From: Lomentospora prolificans
Taxonomy: Eukaryota; Ascomycota; Sordariomycetes; Microascales; Microascaceae
Length of the DNA: 64,000 nucleotides
Assembly (NCBI GenBank): GCA_029532625.1
Contig: JARFXM010000004.1
Location: forward strand, 744,001 to 808,000
Direction of reading: 5' to 3'
The notes below the pieces were generated by a model. It searched no databases and was not told the origin of the DNA. It saw nothing but the letters and a program-made list of their open reading frames with translations. Made by a program: the position numbers and the translations under genes. Below, one piece after another: positions 22,714-36,300 of the stretch (positions are counted from its first letter, which is position 1; every line of letters starts with the position of its first letter).

Positions 22714-25700
22714 TCTCCAGCTTGGCGCCTTCTTTGCCCGTCTCGGTCGACTCGCTTTAGACTCCTTACCAAACGGACAATATCTTAAAAGGCCAGTTTT
22801 GGGGATGCGCTTGTGTCCCCTTCCAGTTCCTACCAAAATGATCCCACTCTGGAAGGAAAGAAATATCGGTGTGCTTTCCTTTGAACTATGCGGGGTTGTC
22901 AGAAGAGAAGAAAGCCTGTCCGGCCCGGAGATATCAAAGTCTGTAGCCCGGCGGGTGGGAACGCTCAATGGTGTCTTTTCGCTATTTGCAATTCGCCGAA
23001 GGCTGAGGGAAAATGTTGGGAGGAAAATCAGCGAGAGCAGTGCCGCCTCAATGGATTGGCCAGACCGATTGGGGCAAAATAACAGCGGATGCACGACCGA
23101 GCGAAACCAAGGATTGCAGTGTTGGGCACGAGATCGTAATATTTCGGTGGAACAAACGAACGAGATCGAGTGTGTCGGTTGCGAGGATTAATGTGTTACG
23201 TGGGGGAAAGGGCTCACTCTCAGGATGAAATGCAAGATTCGGCTATGGAGTGATATATATAATCGGCTGGTAGGTGTTCGGAGGTACCTTGGTGCGTCTG
23301 GATCCCCCGGTGGTGATCAGGCTTGGAGATGGTGTCAACAACAACCACGAAGGTGCGCGGCGCCGGCGATTCGTTTGCAGTCCAGCACTTTAAACCAGGA
23401 CCAGCATAAGAAGTAAGGGAAATCTGTCTTGCATAGGGCAAGCCCACACAAGGGCCGCGAGATTCTGGAGAATGATGGGCAGTGTCAAAAAGAAACCAAA
23501 CTGGGCGCCGCTGATCAGCATATGCGATTTGATGCACCGCGGCGAGTGGTATAGCAGAAGTAACAACACGTTGAGTCTGGGTTGAGATGCTTTTCTCCCT
23601 CTGAGCGAACCGACCAGGCGTGCCGTTAATTGCTCTAGCGCCAGCGACGGGGAAAAAAGTTTATTTCTGCCTGGCCTGTCAAAAGGTTAAAAGGGACTGC
23701 GAGTGGGACAGGGCGGAAGCTGGAACGAGGGCGGCAGGGCGAAAGAGGAGGGAGGGGTAGACAGCAGCGAAAAACCGGGCGAATTTGTACGCCGCTTGAT
23801 GGCTCGGTGGTGGTTGAATTAGGGGAGGGTCAGATTAGGACGACGGCAACGCATTAAGACGTGATACCCCGTTTATTCCTTCTCCAATTCAGGAATACGC
23901 ACAGAACCGAGACAGTGCCTGATCTTCGTTCTGGATGGGATGATCTTCCTTTTGTTTCGCGGCTATCTTGAAGGGAAAGCACTTTTCCCCCCTGGAGGCA
24001 CTTTTTCCTCCTACGGGGCGAAACAGGACGGTGTCGGACTCCTGGAGAAACACAAGGCTTGAAAAGTGGTAGAAGCTTCGGCGATTGATATGACAGATGT
24101 CTTGGCTCCGCGGGCTGGCGCTGATGAAGTTTCGGGACGGTGGCTTGGCTGATGATATCGGCTTATTTCAACTGCTTACACGCAAGTCCATCGGCGACGT
24201 GGATGATATCAGAACGAAAAAAAAAAAATGGGGGTAGCCAACAATCCAGGGTCTGGGTAATGGCGGAAGTCAAAGGCGACAATGGTGGATAAGAGAGCGG
24301 GGGCATAACAGAAGGGTAACGGCCAGTATACTTTTGACAGACTGGAGACCATCAGGCCTGAATGCTGGCAACAAGCGGCTGGCTCGCTAGGGAATGTTAT
24401 TAAAAAGCCTCCATCACTTGCCGAAGTTCCTTCGGCAGGGCGGGAGAAAGAGGATGCTTTTTTTCTGGCGAAAACCCGAAGACCACTACCGTCTCTGGTT
24501 AAGAACTTATACTCATTACTTCGTCATCCTCTCGGTATTTCCTTTTTGTTAATAGTTGGAACTTGGAAGCTGCCGATGGTCGAGGCGTAAAGGGCATAGT
24601 CGTACAGGAGGAAGAAATCCGGCGCCGACCGCCTTATATGAGCTTTGTCACTACCGTCGTTCTCAGTCGCGAACAGAAGGGTGGAAAGTTCCGCAAGGTT
24701 TGACACCGCAACGGCAAGGGCGCAATCAGATTGATGGGGTCTACCAAGAGAGAGTACCGTAGGATATTTCGCCGCGATGCATGGCCCTCATATAAAGTGT
24801 CCCTTCGCTCCAGAATAGATTCCCAGAGGAACATCGAATAAGTGGAAAGAGGAAAGCGAGCGCGACCACTCGTAATTACCTTATATAACCCCGAGGGAGC
24901 CCAAGAAACCAAGACACGAGGTACACATGCCATGTACGAGTGCGAGAGTGCGCGCGCATATCAACTACAGGTAGACCGATTGTTCCTTCCGCACATATAA
25001 TGGACACATATTCCGTCCCCCAACTTTAGCGAAGGGGGGAAGTGACACTGGCAGCAACAGTCGCAATTGCCCTTCGGAGGATTTTTGTTCGAAAGACTGG
25101 GGTTCGAGCGGGTCCCAAAGCAGCTTAGCCTTACCTCCACACGAGAAAGGTGCGAGCCGCAGCGGGCACTTTGCACCATGACCAACACGCAAATCGCGAC
25201 TTCGCATTGGTCCGTCTAGAGGATCAGAGAAAACCATTCTCTCACGCTTCTCATCGACAAGGTTGCGAGACCCTTGTATGGGGAAATATCGCGACGGTTC
25301 CTCTTTACCTGCCCAGGATGTTTCGTTTCTAACGCCTGTCGTTGGTGGAACGATCGCGCCGGCCTGGAGGAATATTTCCACCACAGAGGTGGCTGCTCCT
25401 ATCAAGGATTGACCAGGGGGTAATAGGTGGTTGGTTTGCTTTTGGGCTTTGGTAATGCAGACCTGCGCGCTGAGCTCAGACTTCATACATCGTAACGTTG
25501 CTGGGTGCAAGAGTGGTACCTGCCCTTGACAGGTGTCAGCGTGTCCCAGGTCTTGTGGGGGGATCGACGTCGCAGGTGAAAGGGCTTGGAAACAAACAGC
25601 ACCTGGGAACCCTTGGTTCTCCACATTGTTTGCTCGTCGACAGGCTAACACCCAAGTGTCACCCTGCCACTGGAAAGTACGATGCTTGGCATAGCCAGCC

Positions 25701-27197
25701 AGCCAGCAGCCTTCTACTGTAGCCCTACGGGAAATTTTGCATGAAGAGCTTGTACCTTACTACCACCGTTCGCTGGTGAAATACCCAGTGATCAAACATC
25801 CCATCGGCCCTGCTAATCTTACTCGCCTTCAGTAGCCCCTGCCCGCCAGGCTCCCATCTCCAAGCCACCCTCTACCACGGCTTCCCCGGCTGAACGACGA
25901 CACGAGAGGCTGATGCTGTCTGCTGATTTGCGGCCTTTCCTCTACCCACCAATTCTAATTCCTCCGTCTAAGCTGCTCCTGGAATTGCAGTTTCTCCGCC
26001 AATCGCAGTGACTCCGTTGTAAGCTTCTCCAACCGACTCTCGAGAAGTTGCAGTCCGTTAAAACCTCCGGTCTTGAACAACAACTACTGCCGGGTGTTGA
26101 ACGTCGTTGGGACGAACCCTCGATCAAATCTTGTGATACCGTAGTTGGAGCCCTAACCTCCGACTCACGCATGGCGCGCATTGTCCTGGCTTCATCTATT
26201 CCTCCCCAGGAAAAAAAAAACCCGCATCAACACAGCAACCATCAAAACGACCATGTATCAGACATACGATCATCAATATAATAAAATGGCGATCGATGCC
26301 AAAGGGTTATTGATCATATCATATCCCACCCCCTACGGCCATCTTTCTCTCTCGCATCCTGCGGTACTGCTTCGAATGTTGTAACTGCGTCGCTTCCTTC
26401 TTGCCATTAACCATTTCTACCCCAGCGGCCCAGCTCCCCTCTGTTTGGTATGCGCTCGACTTCAGCCTGAAATGCTTCCGTTTCCCGGCATCCAGTGACG
26501 CGTACACCACTTTGTTCTGATTTCGCTGCCCCGGGCCCGCTGGCCAGGGGGCTCTGCCGGCCCTGGAGAAATAAGATATGAAAGGGCAGAGAAAGGACGA
26601 GAAAGATGAGATAGCATCGCTAAAGCAGGATCGACAGATTGGGCTGGCCTGTTGTACTGGTAAGATGGGATGAATCTTTAACCTGCTCACCTCGGAACTT
26701 TGATCGCCACTCTGGTTAAACCCCCGTTTTATCCCACTCCCTGGTCATTTACACACACACACACACACACACACATACAAGCATTGGTGGGCCATGTCAA
26801 AAAGACGTGAAAAAGGAAGGTGCTTAACCAGTCAACAGCATACGCCCACACAATGTGGGATGATATCACATGGATATCTCGGCTCCAGGCGACGATAAAA
26901 ATCATGATCAAATGGGTTCGGGTTTCCCCCTTCAGGGGTGTTTCTGGGTTTGTGACAGCGGAATTAGTCGGTTCGGGAAGTGATTGGAGATTATACGCAT
27001 TTTCCGGACAACTCAGAGCGAGACTAACCCTCAACAACACAGCCAACAAAGCGAACCGAGCAACAGACCTTGGTATAATCGTTTCTCCGTATTTGTGGTC
27101 TATCATGGGGTATATCTGTCACTCCTTACTCGTTACCTACCTCACACTCCCTTTGCCTGATCCGCCACTCTGCACACAGAGTAGTGGGGCTCATCGT
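22714..27197. other. Intergenic region without a supportable gene
   Basis: Upstream of the repressor gene. The minus-strand frame of the repressor remains open to about 23094, which could be leader or a missed exon. Beyond that I see short frames only. An (AC)n microsatellite sits at 26751-26774. A 228-codon minus-strand frame at 24965-25651 starts with GTG and has no recognisable domain, so it is not called. Confidence 0.45.
26751..26774. repeat. (AC)n microsatellite
   Basis: Twelve uninterrupted AC units in non-coding DNA about 420 bp beyond the 3' end of the MFS transporter gene. Confidence 0.88.
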
Positions 27198-29325
27198 TCA
27201 TGCCTCTCCCACGCCCTCACTCTCTAGTAGCGCCGCCAGAGCCTCCTCCTCTTCCTCGTCTCGAACCGCGCCGTCCTTTTCCTGATCCGGTCTCGTCCAG
27301 CCCGTACCGAGCTGGGCCAGCACAACGAGCATGCCCAACCCTGCGGCCGCGGCCCAGGTCGCCCTTGATGCTCCAGCGTAACCGTCAATTGCGACCTGGC
27401 GCTCCTCGGACCCTAGACCACCCGAGAAAACATGATTCGGGCTGCCTAGCAGCTTCCTGACGAGCTCAGACCTCTCCTTAGTCAGTCCATCGTGCGTGCC
27501 GTCAAGATCCGCATACCCTTGTTCTAGGGCGGCGCGGAGGAGTCGGTAGAATACCCCTCCGCCGATAGCCGTGCCGAAACTTCCACCGAACCCACGAACC
27601 GTACCCATGAGACTCGTCGTGATGAATTGCGTGCCATTGTGGCTTAGGTGCAAGATGTGCGCGAGCGTGTAGTTTAGGGACGCGCCCGTGGCAAGGCCAT
27701 TGAGTAACACTGCCAGCGCCATTATCGCCGCAGGTGTCTCGGCGTACCCCACCAGCGAGAGGAGGTAGAGTGTCACCGCGAACACGGCCATGCTGATTGC
27801 CGAGGGGAGCCAGAAGCTTCCGCCGCGGCGAATGTGAAGCCAGCCGATGATAAGACCGCCAGAGCCGAAGCCGAAGTTCGTAGCGACGAGGATCGATCCC
27901 GCAGCAGGCGGCGAGTAGCCCTGCACAGCGAGCATGAAGATTGGTGCGTAATACAAGAGGGTCCAGCGCGCAGACATGAACCCAAGGTTAGCAAGACACG
28001 AGAGTAACACGCCTCGCGAGGAGAGGACTTTGATAGGAATGACTGGATCCACAGCGACGTAGTACTCGACAAAAAGAAAGCCTCCCAAGGTGACGGCGGA
28101 GACGAGTAGGGGTGTAAGTTGTATTTCTCCCGCGAGACCGTAGAGGAACAGGACAATCGTGAGGGTCTAGATATACTGTGTTAGACTCGTAGACCTCAGG
28201 TATGTCACAAAACGCCGACTTACGAGCATTAAAGCACCGAGGTAGTCAATCTTGGCAGCCTTGTCCCAAAATGAGCCTCCCTTGGACCGCTCATTCACGC
28301 CAACATGCGGAGGCAGGGCAAAATACACTCCGAATCCTGACACCAGGGCAATAGGCGCCTGAATCCAGAACAGCGCTCTCTATATCAATCACCGTTAGCA
28401 CTTTTTCAGAAACAGCAATCCCGTCGTGCAAGAGGTAGAAAATAGGGCGAGGAAAAAGAAGGAAAAAGAACAAAACCTACCCATCCAATGACCGGCTCCA
28501 CAGCGCCGAAAACAACAGCCCCAAAACTCAGCCCAATCGTAAACCCAACATTCACCAACCCGATAAACAAACCCCTCCTCCTCTTATCAACAAGGCCCAG
28601 CACGAAGACGACGGCCAACGTCATGGCGCCGGCGGCGCCCGCACCCATCAGGACCCTCCCGGCGATGAACTGGGCAAAAGTGGTGGCTTGGGAGCTGAGG
28701 AGGCAGCCGGCGGCGATGGAGATAGAGGAAGGAAGTACGAGGACGCGCGGGGGGAAGATGGTGCAGAGGCGGCCGAGGAGAGGGGAGACGGCGGAGGCGG
28801 AGATGAGGTAGGCAGTCGTGAACCACATTGCGGAGGCGTAGGCGTTTAGGGAGGCGGCAATGGTGGATTGGGTCATCGTCATGCCGGACATGTTGGATGC
28901 TGGGTCGTTGGTGTTAATGGGAGACTCTTAAAGGGTAAAATAGAGTATAGGGCTTTTCATTTTTTTCTTTCTCTTTTTTTACTTCTTTGGGGTTCGTTCT
29001 TACCTTGCAAGAAGAGGAGAATCCACATGTTGAGAATGATGCATATCGCCCTCCATCGACCGATACTCACAACTCGAATCCCCCCGTCCTCCTCGCCATC
29101 GTCATCCCCAGATGAAGCACGTCCATTCGCGCCGCGTGGCCGAAGGAGTCCGTGCTCCTCAATCCCGTCTTCGGCATACATGTCGCCGGACCCCTCACGG
29201 AGCGTTGCAGAGCTCCCGGAACTCAGTAGCGGCGTGGTCTCTGAACTAACGGAGGCCGTGGATGATTCGGCTTCGGTGTCGCGGAGGGTGCTGGGGGGTA
29301 GATTCCTCGGGATAGCATGAGACAT
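27198..29325 (-). CDS. MFS transporter, vacuolar basic amino acid (Vba/Fnx1)-like, 621 aa, four exons
   Basis: Major facilitator of the drug:H+ antiporter-2 type, probably moving amino acids or related compounds across the vacuolar membrane. Exons (minus): 29325-29004, 28899-28481, 28379-28224, 28166-27198; introns 104, 101 and 57 nt; 1866 nt in frame. The N-terminal cytosolic segment of about 80 residues is acidic and carries a dileucine sorting motif (ETTPLL, 29-34), as in Vba/Fnx1 vacuolar transporters. The first membrane helix (WRAICIILNMWILLFL) ends exon 1; the next exon holds helices with AMWFTTAYLIS, GRVLMGAGAAGA and the loop GLVDKRRRG followed by GFTIGLSFGA. Exon 4 encodes the second half of the bundle (for example LLSCLANLGFMSARWTLLYY) and an acidic tail. 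The start is the ATG beginning MSHAIPRN, before the acidic tail that precedes helix 1. Substrate cannot be read from sequence; a multidrug role is the alternative. Confidence 0.87.
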
Positions 29326-31251
29326 ATTGATGCTTGAAAGAGAAACTTCTTTCCTTTTTTTTTTCTTTTCCTCCGGGGCTCCGTTTGCTTTTTGTTTTTT
29401 TTTCTTTCTTTTTTGTTCGATATCCGCCCAATCGGGAATCGCTGCTCGCACGTGGCAATGAGCCGTGGCTCGAGGTTACGATCGGCCAAGAGGCGTGTTC
29501 ATAGGATATGATTGCCCCGAAAGGAGACTGAAACCCCCAGATGCGGGAGGGCGCAATCGTGAGCCCTACGCCACGTTGTTCTCTTCCCCCTTGGTCCCTT
29601 GTCCTACCCAGCGCAGCTGAGCACCCAGAGGCTGTGAGATCGTCGCCAATGCGCCCCGAAAACGGCCAATATCCAGCTCTCAGAATCGCCAGGGACCAAT
29701 CTCCTAATCAAATCACGTCATTCGCCCATATGCAGGGTTTCGTTTCGCATGTGCCGCGAGACGCTCGCTCTCAATTGAAAAGTCAACGCTGGATGATAGA
29801 ATTGGATGACCAAAAGGAAAGAGAGACGTTGACGTCGCGGGAAGGCAAGTGCGTGTCCGCTCCTTCCTCTATTTCTGAGGTATTCGGGACGTCAGCGGAG
29901 CTCGGAATCCTTGATTGGTAATCCATGTGCCCTGTTCCGTAACCTCCGAGAAGGAAGGATTTCCTGTTACTCGGCGTATCCCTGCCTAACTCTCGGTTCC
30001 ATTTTCTCTTTTGGCGAGCAAGCTTCACCGCCCGACAACCACCACGTGAAAAGAATACGCAGGCCCGGTTGCTGTCAAAATCCAACTCTCAAAGTAAATA
30101 TCGAGTCATATCTTCTCTTGTTCCTGTAGTATATCCTATCCGGCCCGCTCACAGTTGTCGTTCCCTCTCCATACCAGATCATTTTCATCACTAGCTCCCA
30201 CTTTCAGCTTTCCAAATCCGCGGAAGCGAACAATCACGCGGGAACTAGAACAGTCGCTCGACGACAAGATGCGTCAGAAACATAAAGAGGGTCTTTTTAA
30301 TCAGTCGGTACAACGATAAGAAACCTAAATCGCGGGACGCTCTGCCCTCTCGAGAATGTATAAAAACATAAGGTGAAGCATAGAAAATAGTTTGCCAGGT
30401 AGACCAGGGGAAGTCATCAGGGCCATATCCGCCGAATAGAAAGAAAAGTCCACCCAAAGAAAAAGGCTGCGCCGCGCAAAACTGGAAACGTCTAGCAAAG
30501 AAGACAGGAGGAAGAAAAGAATGAGAAGAAAATAAGAGGAAAAAGACCAAAATGCGAATGAAGCACAAAGAAGCGAAGCACTGCCGCCCAGCCGAACCCG
30601 CCGCAAACCCGCCTCTGCATCTACCCGTTCTCCGATCCCCTTTCTATGGATGCGCTGACCCCTTTCAAGTGTCCCAAGCCTTGTATACCCTTTATGACGA
30701 CGTACCGCCTCCCATGATTGTTCCCAAGTGTGTTTGTTGTACAAGATTCGCCCGTCCCTTTTGCCGATCAACATTAAGCCGCTCCGAGCCCACTCATTCG
30801 AGCCAACTTTGAATCATCTATCACCTCCCCCTAGACTTGTTTCTGTCTTCATTGCCCTTTTCGCTTTCGCTTCCCTGTTCCCGTTATTAAGGCCCATCGT
30901 AACTCGGTGCAGCTGTGTGTAGACATCCGCCCCAGAAGTCATGTCGGTTCAGTCATGATTCCAAGAAATACCACGACAAAGGAAAAAATCTCCCTGATAT
31001 TGACGCCATCATTGTGCATTCGTTTACACCCACTACTATCAAGTTAGCATCGGCTGCCAAAACACGATCCTCGCGGCGTCCGAGGGCTCGGACTCCAGGG
31101 CAACAACTCACACTTGAACGTCAAAATCAAACAAGACCCAGTGTCCAATCTGAAAATTCCAAGGAAAGTAGTAGCACAGTATTTGCACAATTTCTGACAC
31201 AATGATCGCAGTCTGCGGCACAGAAAATAATGTGGGAGGTGGGTCCATCCG
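29326..31251. other. Intergenic; no gene seen
   Basis: This lies between the MFS gene start and the end of the C2H2 regulator. Directly upstream of the MFS start (29340-29420) is a minus-strand A/G-rich tract, probably leader. The rest has short frames only and is likely promoter plus the 3' UTR of the C2H2 gene. Confidence 0.45.
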
Positions 31252-33402
31252 CTAGGACGGAACTGCTACGCTCAATGGCGACTCGATGCTCTGGTAAACG
31301 GGGCCCTCCGGAGTGATGTAGAAGCGCGGCATCAGGCTCTGGCATCGGTCGTGTGGAATAACTCTCACAGAGCTGTTCTGTGGAAATGGCGCCTCCTCGG
31401 AGACTGAAATGTCAGCTGGAGAGCAGCAAAGTAGACTCTAAGAGAGACAGATACGAACAAGGGAGCCGATGGGCTGTTGACGGGCGTCCATCATGATGGG
31501 ATCGTTGCTATACATGTTGTTCACGGGGTTATTCTCGAGAGACCCGTACATGGCGTGTCCAGTGCGTGAGATAGGGCGGGGCGAGGCGTAGGAAAGCGAT
31601 GACTGATAATCCATTGATTCCATGGAAAGGCGGGTAGAAGGAGATGAAGAACCTGAGGTCGGGAATGCGGTGTCCATGCTGACGGGGCTCAGCAATTGAA
31701 TCGAACTATTGTGGCTCGGCGGCATAGGTGAAGGCGACAAGAACCCAGACGGATCGACCCATTCATCGCTCGAGGAACGGGCAGTCGATCTATTGCTGCG
31801 TGTTAGGTCCGATCCGTTTGAATAGGTGCTCGAGGCAGATGAGGGAATTCCGGAAGCCTCGTGCGAGGCCATGGGACCACTGTGGCCATCCGAAGGCGTC
31901 AAAAAGCTAAGATGCAGGCTGGGGCGCCTGGGAGCTCGATGATCAGGGTAGTTCCCAAGGTTCATAGGATTGTTCGGCGGATTAATAGGTTGGTGATGAA
32001 TGACGGGCAGCTGGTGAGACATGGGCGTCGAAAAAACATAGTTGCTATTCCCAAAACTTTGTCTCTGAGACAGTGGCCGGCCGTAGGAGTCGGTTCCACT
32101 GCTGTTAGGGGGGGAAAGCGGAGTGGGCGGGTCGATGTTACCAGGGGAGGACTGGCTTCCGTACACGGCGTGGTGATTTGCAAGGGGTGTCGAAGACCCG
32201 TTGTATATGGCGGATCCTCCATAGCTATGGGAGGCGGCACCTGACATTGAAGGATACGGCGAGTGCCTTATCCCGAGACCAGAAACAGCCGGGGAATGGG
32301 TCGAGCGGCGGCGAGGCGAATGCAGGTTTCCGCCCCTCAAGCTCCTCTGGCTCTCCTGCTCACTTTAGACTTGTCAATCGGTAAGCTCTCACCGAACCAC
32401 ACTATGATAGGGGACCTCGCCAGGAGCGCGAGTTTGGATATTGCTCCCTTCGACTTACTGCTTCTGCTCGTGGCGATCTAGGAGATCCTTACGGTGGAAC
32501 TTCCTGCCACAACCGGGTATTTTGCATTCGTGGCTTGGGTTCTTATGGCTCAATTGGTGGCGCCTATCGACGAGTATTAGCATTCGGCAATGTCTGGTAT
32601 AGCCTCAATTTGTTGCCAGAGTGCGTACTTGAGATGCTCGTTCCGAGTAAAGGTCTAATTGAAGGGAACATAGTCAGAAAATCGGTCTCATCTAGCGAGG
32701 CCAAGGGGAACGGGGTTCCAAGCAGCGCAGTCCCAGGGGTAGGGATCGCGAGCCGTCGCCATAACTAACCCTTGGAGGATTGCAATCGTTGCAGGTGTGA
32801 ACTGGCACGCCCTTCAACGCCTTGCTAACGCGGCCCGTAACCGGCGTATATTTGATCGGCACTGGACCGTCTCCCGCAACGTTATTCGAAAAAGGCCTTG
32901 CGCTTGGTCCGGCGATAGCGTGGCCAGGGTGAGGAGGGAGCGACGGAAGGGAGGCGTTTACGCCATGGTGGCCGTAGGGATACCCTTGCTGATCCATTGG
33001 GTCCGGAGTGTTGCTCCCTCGATATCCACAATTGGACGTGGGATGTTGGCTCGAAGATACTAACGACGATGACGAGGCGGGCGAGAAGTCTTCTAGAGAT
33101 ATGGGGCTGGGGTTCTGGGCTAATGGAGTCGTCCTGCGGTCGTGGGAGGATGCGGAGTAACGGTTGTCGAGATATAGCTGCTGATGAGGTTGCTGGTGGT
33201 AGTGGGGATGGGAGGAAGGGTGGATAGGATGATGAGGATGTAGGGTAGCAGGGCTACTACTTAAGGATTGTGTTGATATAGAAGATGTATGGGGAGGCAT
33301 GGAAACTCTCGGGAGGAAGGGGGTAGGATCATGTTCCCTTTTATTCCCTCGAGTGTCAGACTGATCATCGTCTGCATTCATGATCGATCTGAGGCTGGCC
33401 AT
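31252..33402 (-). CDS. C2H2 zinc-finger transcription factor, 607 aa, five exons
   Basis: Predicted nuclear regulator. Exons (minus): 33402-32770, 32654-32629, 32563-32459, 32362-31455, 31403-31252; introns 115, 65, 96 and 51 nt; 1824 nt, frame kept. Residues 1-200 are Ser-, Pro- and His-rich and disordered. Two tandem fingers follow: finger 1 with Cys204, Cys207, Phe213, Leu219, His222 and His226 (a slightly long C-X2-C-X14-H-X3-H), and finger 2 with Cys233, Cys238, His251 and His255 (C-X4-C-X12-H-X3-H; KFHRKDLLDRH). The linker between them is short. Residues 256-607 are low-complexity (Ser, Pro, Asn, Gly), ending near PEGPVYQSIESPLSVAVPS. Finger 1 is split over three exons, the middle one only 26 nt long; finger 2's last His codon is completed by exon 4. 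That both fingers are restored exactly at the splice sites is strong support for the model. Ortholog and targets not recognised. Confidence 0.87.
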
Positions 33403-35987
33403 GGCTTGCGGCTCAAAATGACATGATGCGAAGGGGGAAAGAGGCTTGGGTTGTCGAGGTAAGTGTGGAGTTAGACGCTGCTTGTAAGCTTGTACAAGAC
33501 AGGGTCAGGTCCCGGAGGCAGAAGATGCCGAAAAGCTAAGCGTGCTAGGAAGTGGCAACACCGAAGGCGGTTGTAGAGAATGGAGGGTCACCAAAGTTAG
33601 CAACTCACACAGCCCCGATGTGCAGAAGGCGTCGTTTTGGGGAAATAAATAGAGGTCAAGATGTAAGTTGGAAAAGCCGACGTTTAAGATGGCTACGAAT
33701 TGGGTCGAGGATGGCGATGCATGTCAGATACGGGGTGGAAGAAAAGGTAGGAAACATAGGATTGATAAAGAAAGAAGGGCGTGTAAGGTCGAAGGAAGGG
33801 GGGAGGGGGCGTGGGTGCGAGGTGTGGATTTTACCAAAACGCGCTTCTCTTGACAGGTACCAACTGATGCCATCGTACGCTGACGGGTGGGTTATGCCCA
33901 GGCGCAGGAGAGGTGTTGGATGCCATTCCAAAAAAGAATGTGAGTAGATACATATATACAATACAACGTACAATGGCCGAGACAAGGGTCGACGGTTATG
34001 AGGTACAAATGCGGTAGCCAGAACGACAAGACGGGAAAGAATGAAGACGCAGTATGGAAAAGAGTGCGTTAAAGCTGAGGAGGGATGGGCATGTTGCATG
34101 GCTACACTTGGTTACGGCAATGCGACTTGGATGGGGGGAGTGGAAAACATCAATTGCTCTGATACTTTTCACCCTCTGAAGGCACAGGCAGCAAGGGGGG
34201 GTGTGGGTGTGCAAAATTCGGAGAAAGAAAGAAGAAAAAAAAAAAGGCGAGTTGGTTGCTGAGAGGACGTTGGGAGGTACGTACTATCTCTGGGTCCGCC
34301 TCGAGCAAGAACAGAAAAAGAAATAGGACTTTGCATTATACATGGTAGCCCCGGCTGGGGCTTGGGATGAGACGGCCCTCTTCTTCCGTGCCTTCTCGCA
34401 TTCGCAAGGTATGGGGGCCGCTGGCAGAATGGGAGAGAGAGGGGGAGAGAAAAAAAGAAAGAAACACCGAAGATCGAGTCCTGGCTAGGTGGATCCAAGA
34501 CCTCTTACAGGCTCATACAAGCGCCGGCAGCGAAGACCTTGTGCGATGTGAGATGGAGCCCGGGTACCCATAATGGCTCCCACAAGAACCGCGCGGACGG
34601 AACGCATCGCATCCGCGCTGCGCACGGGAGCTAACTAGGGGAAGATGGTCCATAGATAGAACAAGGCAGAAAATGTGGTGGGTCCACTGAACAGCAACAT
34701 GGCCACTAAACGGCTGAGGAGAAGAGGGGCACACCAGGCTTATTGTGTGGACAAAGCCAGCTTGAGGAGCGTTCTCACAGGGGCGGTTTGGCCTGGCCAC
34801 TATACCCGAGGGGTACTCTACCCTGTCTAAGAACGAGCGGAAAAAAGTATTAGAGCGGACAAGAGCGCCAGGGGCAGGGGCTGTGAGCAGGGGTGTGGTG
34901 AGGTGAAAGATTGGGGGGGCGGCCAGCAGTGAGCGACAAAACAGCCTGGCTGGCGAGAGCGCACGCTGAAAGCCTAATCTCGAACCTGAAAGGGAAAAAA
35001 GATACCACAACACATTCGCTTGCTCGTAAATGTCGCCTCTCAAGCCAATGCTGTCACACCACAGAAACCTCGTCTAGTGCGGACTAGCGCATCGTACAAT
35101 AGACCATTGTTCCTGCCAGGATGGAAATCGGCGCTCTGTCATGGTTGCGCAGGTTAACTGTGACGAACTTGAAGGGACCCCGCAAGAAAACACTGGTCTG
35201 CGAAGAGACAAGTCCCTGGCCGTCGAGCGATTTCCGAGGAAATATCGCGAAACTATGGTAGGCATGCGTCAGACTGTACGCTAAACTCTGACATAGAAGT
35301 GCCAGACCGATCAAAGTCCGGCAAAGACTTGTCCGGAGGCTCCGAGTAGAGACGGCTTTAGTCAAACGACGGCGCGTAAGGGAGACTCGGACGACTAGGC
35401 TCGTAACACTTTCGCGTTTGTAAGGATACAATGGAAGGGGAAGGTGCAAGAGCAATATAGAGTAGATTGAATCTCGGTAGTGTATACAAGATGGAGGGTG
35501 TCTGCAAGATGCTAGGAACTAGGAGAGAAGCAGCAGAAAGAATGGACCACGGATGCGTAGCGACGGGGGATCCAAATCTCAATCTAGCGGCCTCATGTAC
35601 ACCTGCAACGCAAAGGCAATATCCTCAGGGCTGGGTCGACCCCGACGCACCCAGCATAACACAGCATCAAACAAGCAATCGTATTCGTTTCGTCCTCTGC
35701 GTTAACTTGACGGCATAAACGAGCGGGCTCACAGAAAACACACAGAATTGATGAGCGGACTCGGTCTTCAAAGCAAGGCGACCAAGGAAAGGATTGCCAT
35801 CCTTCCTTACCGAACGCAACATGACGGGGGAAACAGGTGACACACGCCTAGACCCCACCGGCAAGCAAAAAGACGCCAAATGACAGGGTAGGGAACTGAC
35901 TGTCAAGAAGCAGCAAGGCCTAGCTCGGGCGGGGAAACAAGCGGCACGGTAGAGGGAGAGCAGGGTGGACACCCACAATGAATGGGT
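33403..35987. other. Upstream region of the C2H2 gene; no gene seen
   Basis: Short frames only. Minus-strand pyrimidine-rich stretches (for example about 34190-34250 and 34430-34465) fit promoter or leader sequence of the C2H2 gene. No splice-linked coding segment is evident. Confidence 0.45.
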
Positions 35988-36300
35988 TCAGAGGGTGGGA
36001 GAAGCGGGAGAAGAGTGATCAGATTTGATTCCATAATTAGAAGCCACATCTCCGGCTGTTGGGTCCAAGGTCGCATTACGGAAGTTATTCCACATCTGCG
36101 CTGCAGAGGAATACATCTTTGGGCCAGGTACCGCCGGATGAAAGAGGCTACAGTCAGAATAGCCCGCCATAGGTGAAGCTACAGCTTGTACCTCTGGGTA
36201 GTTGTATTCTTGCACCAGCTGAGCGTCAAATCGCAGTCTTGGATATGGGCGTGCGTAGTAGGCGATTTCCCCCTCTCTTGACGCGCCAACTGGCCCTGCG
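35988..36300 (-). CDS. Possible terminal exon of an unidentified gene
   Basis: A minus-strand frame reads in coding-like fashion from a plausible acceptor (GCAG at about 36302-36299) to a stop at 35988. Its second half (YNYPEVQAVASPMAGY, then SDCSLFHPAVPGPKMYSS, then AAQMWNNFRNATLDPTAGD and a Ser/Pro-rich end) has the composition of the C-terminus of a fungal regulator rather than of a shadow frame. Another candidate exon lies upstream at 37015-36917 (EYAHHYNSRYYSTLTEFHKY), ending at a good GTAGGT donor. I could not join the two convincingly, nor find a start, and I recognise no domain. Confidence 0.28.

Noticed and set aside
24965..25651. 228-codon minus-strand open frame
   Set aside because: It starts with GTG, has no recognisable domain, biased composition or splice partner, and could easily arise by chance in DNA of this base composition.
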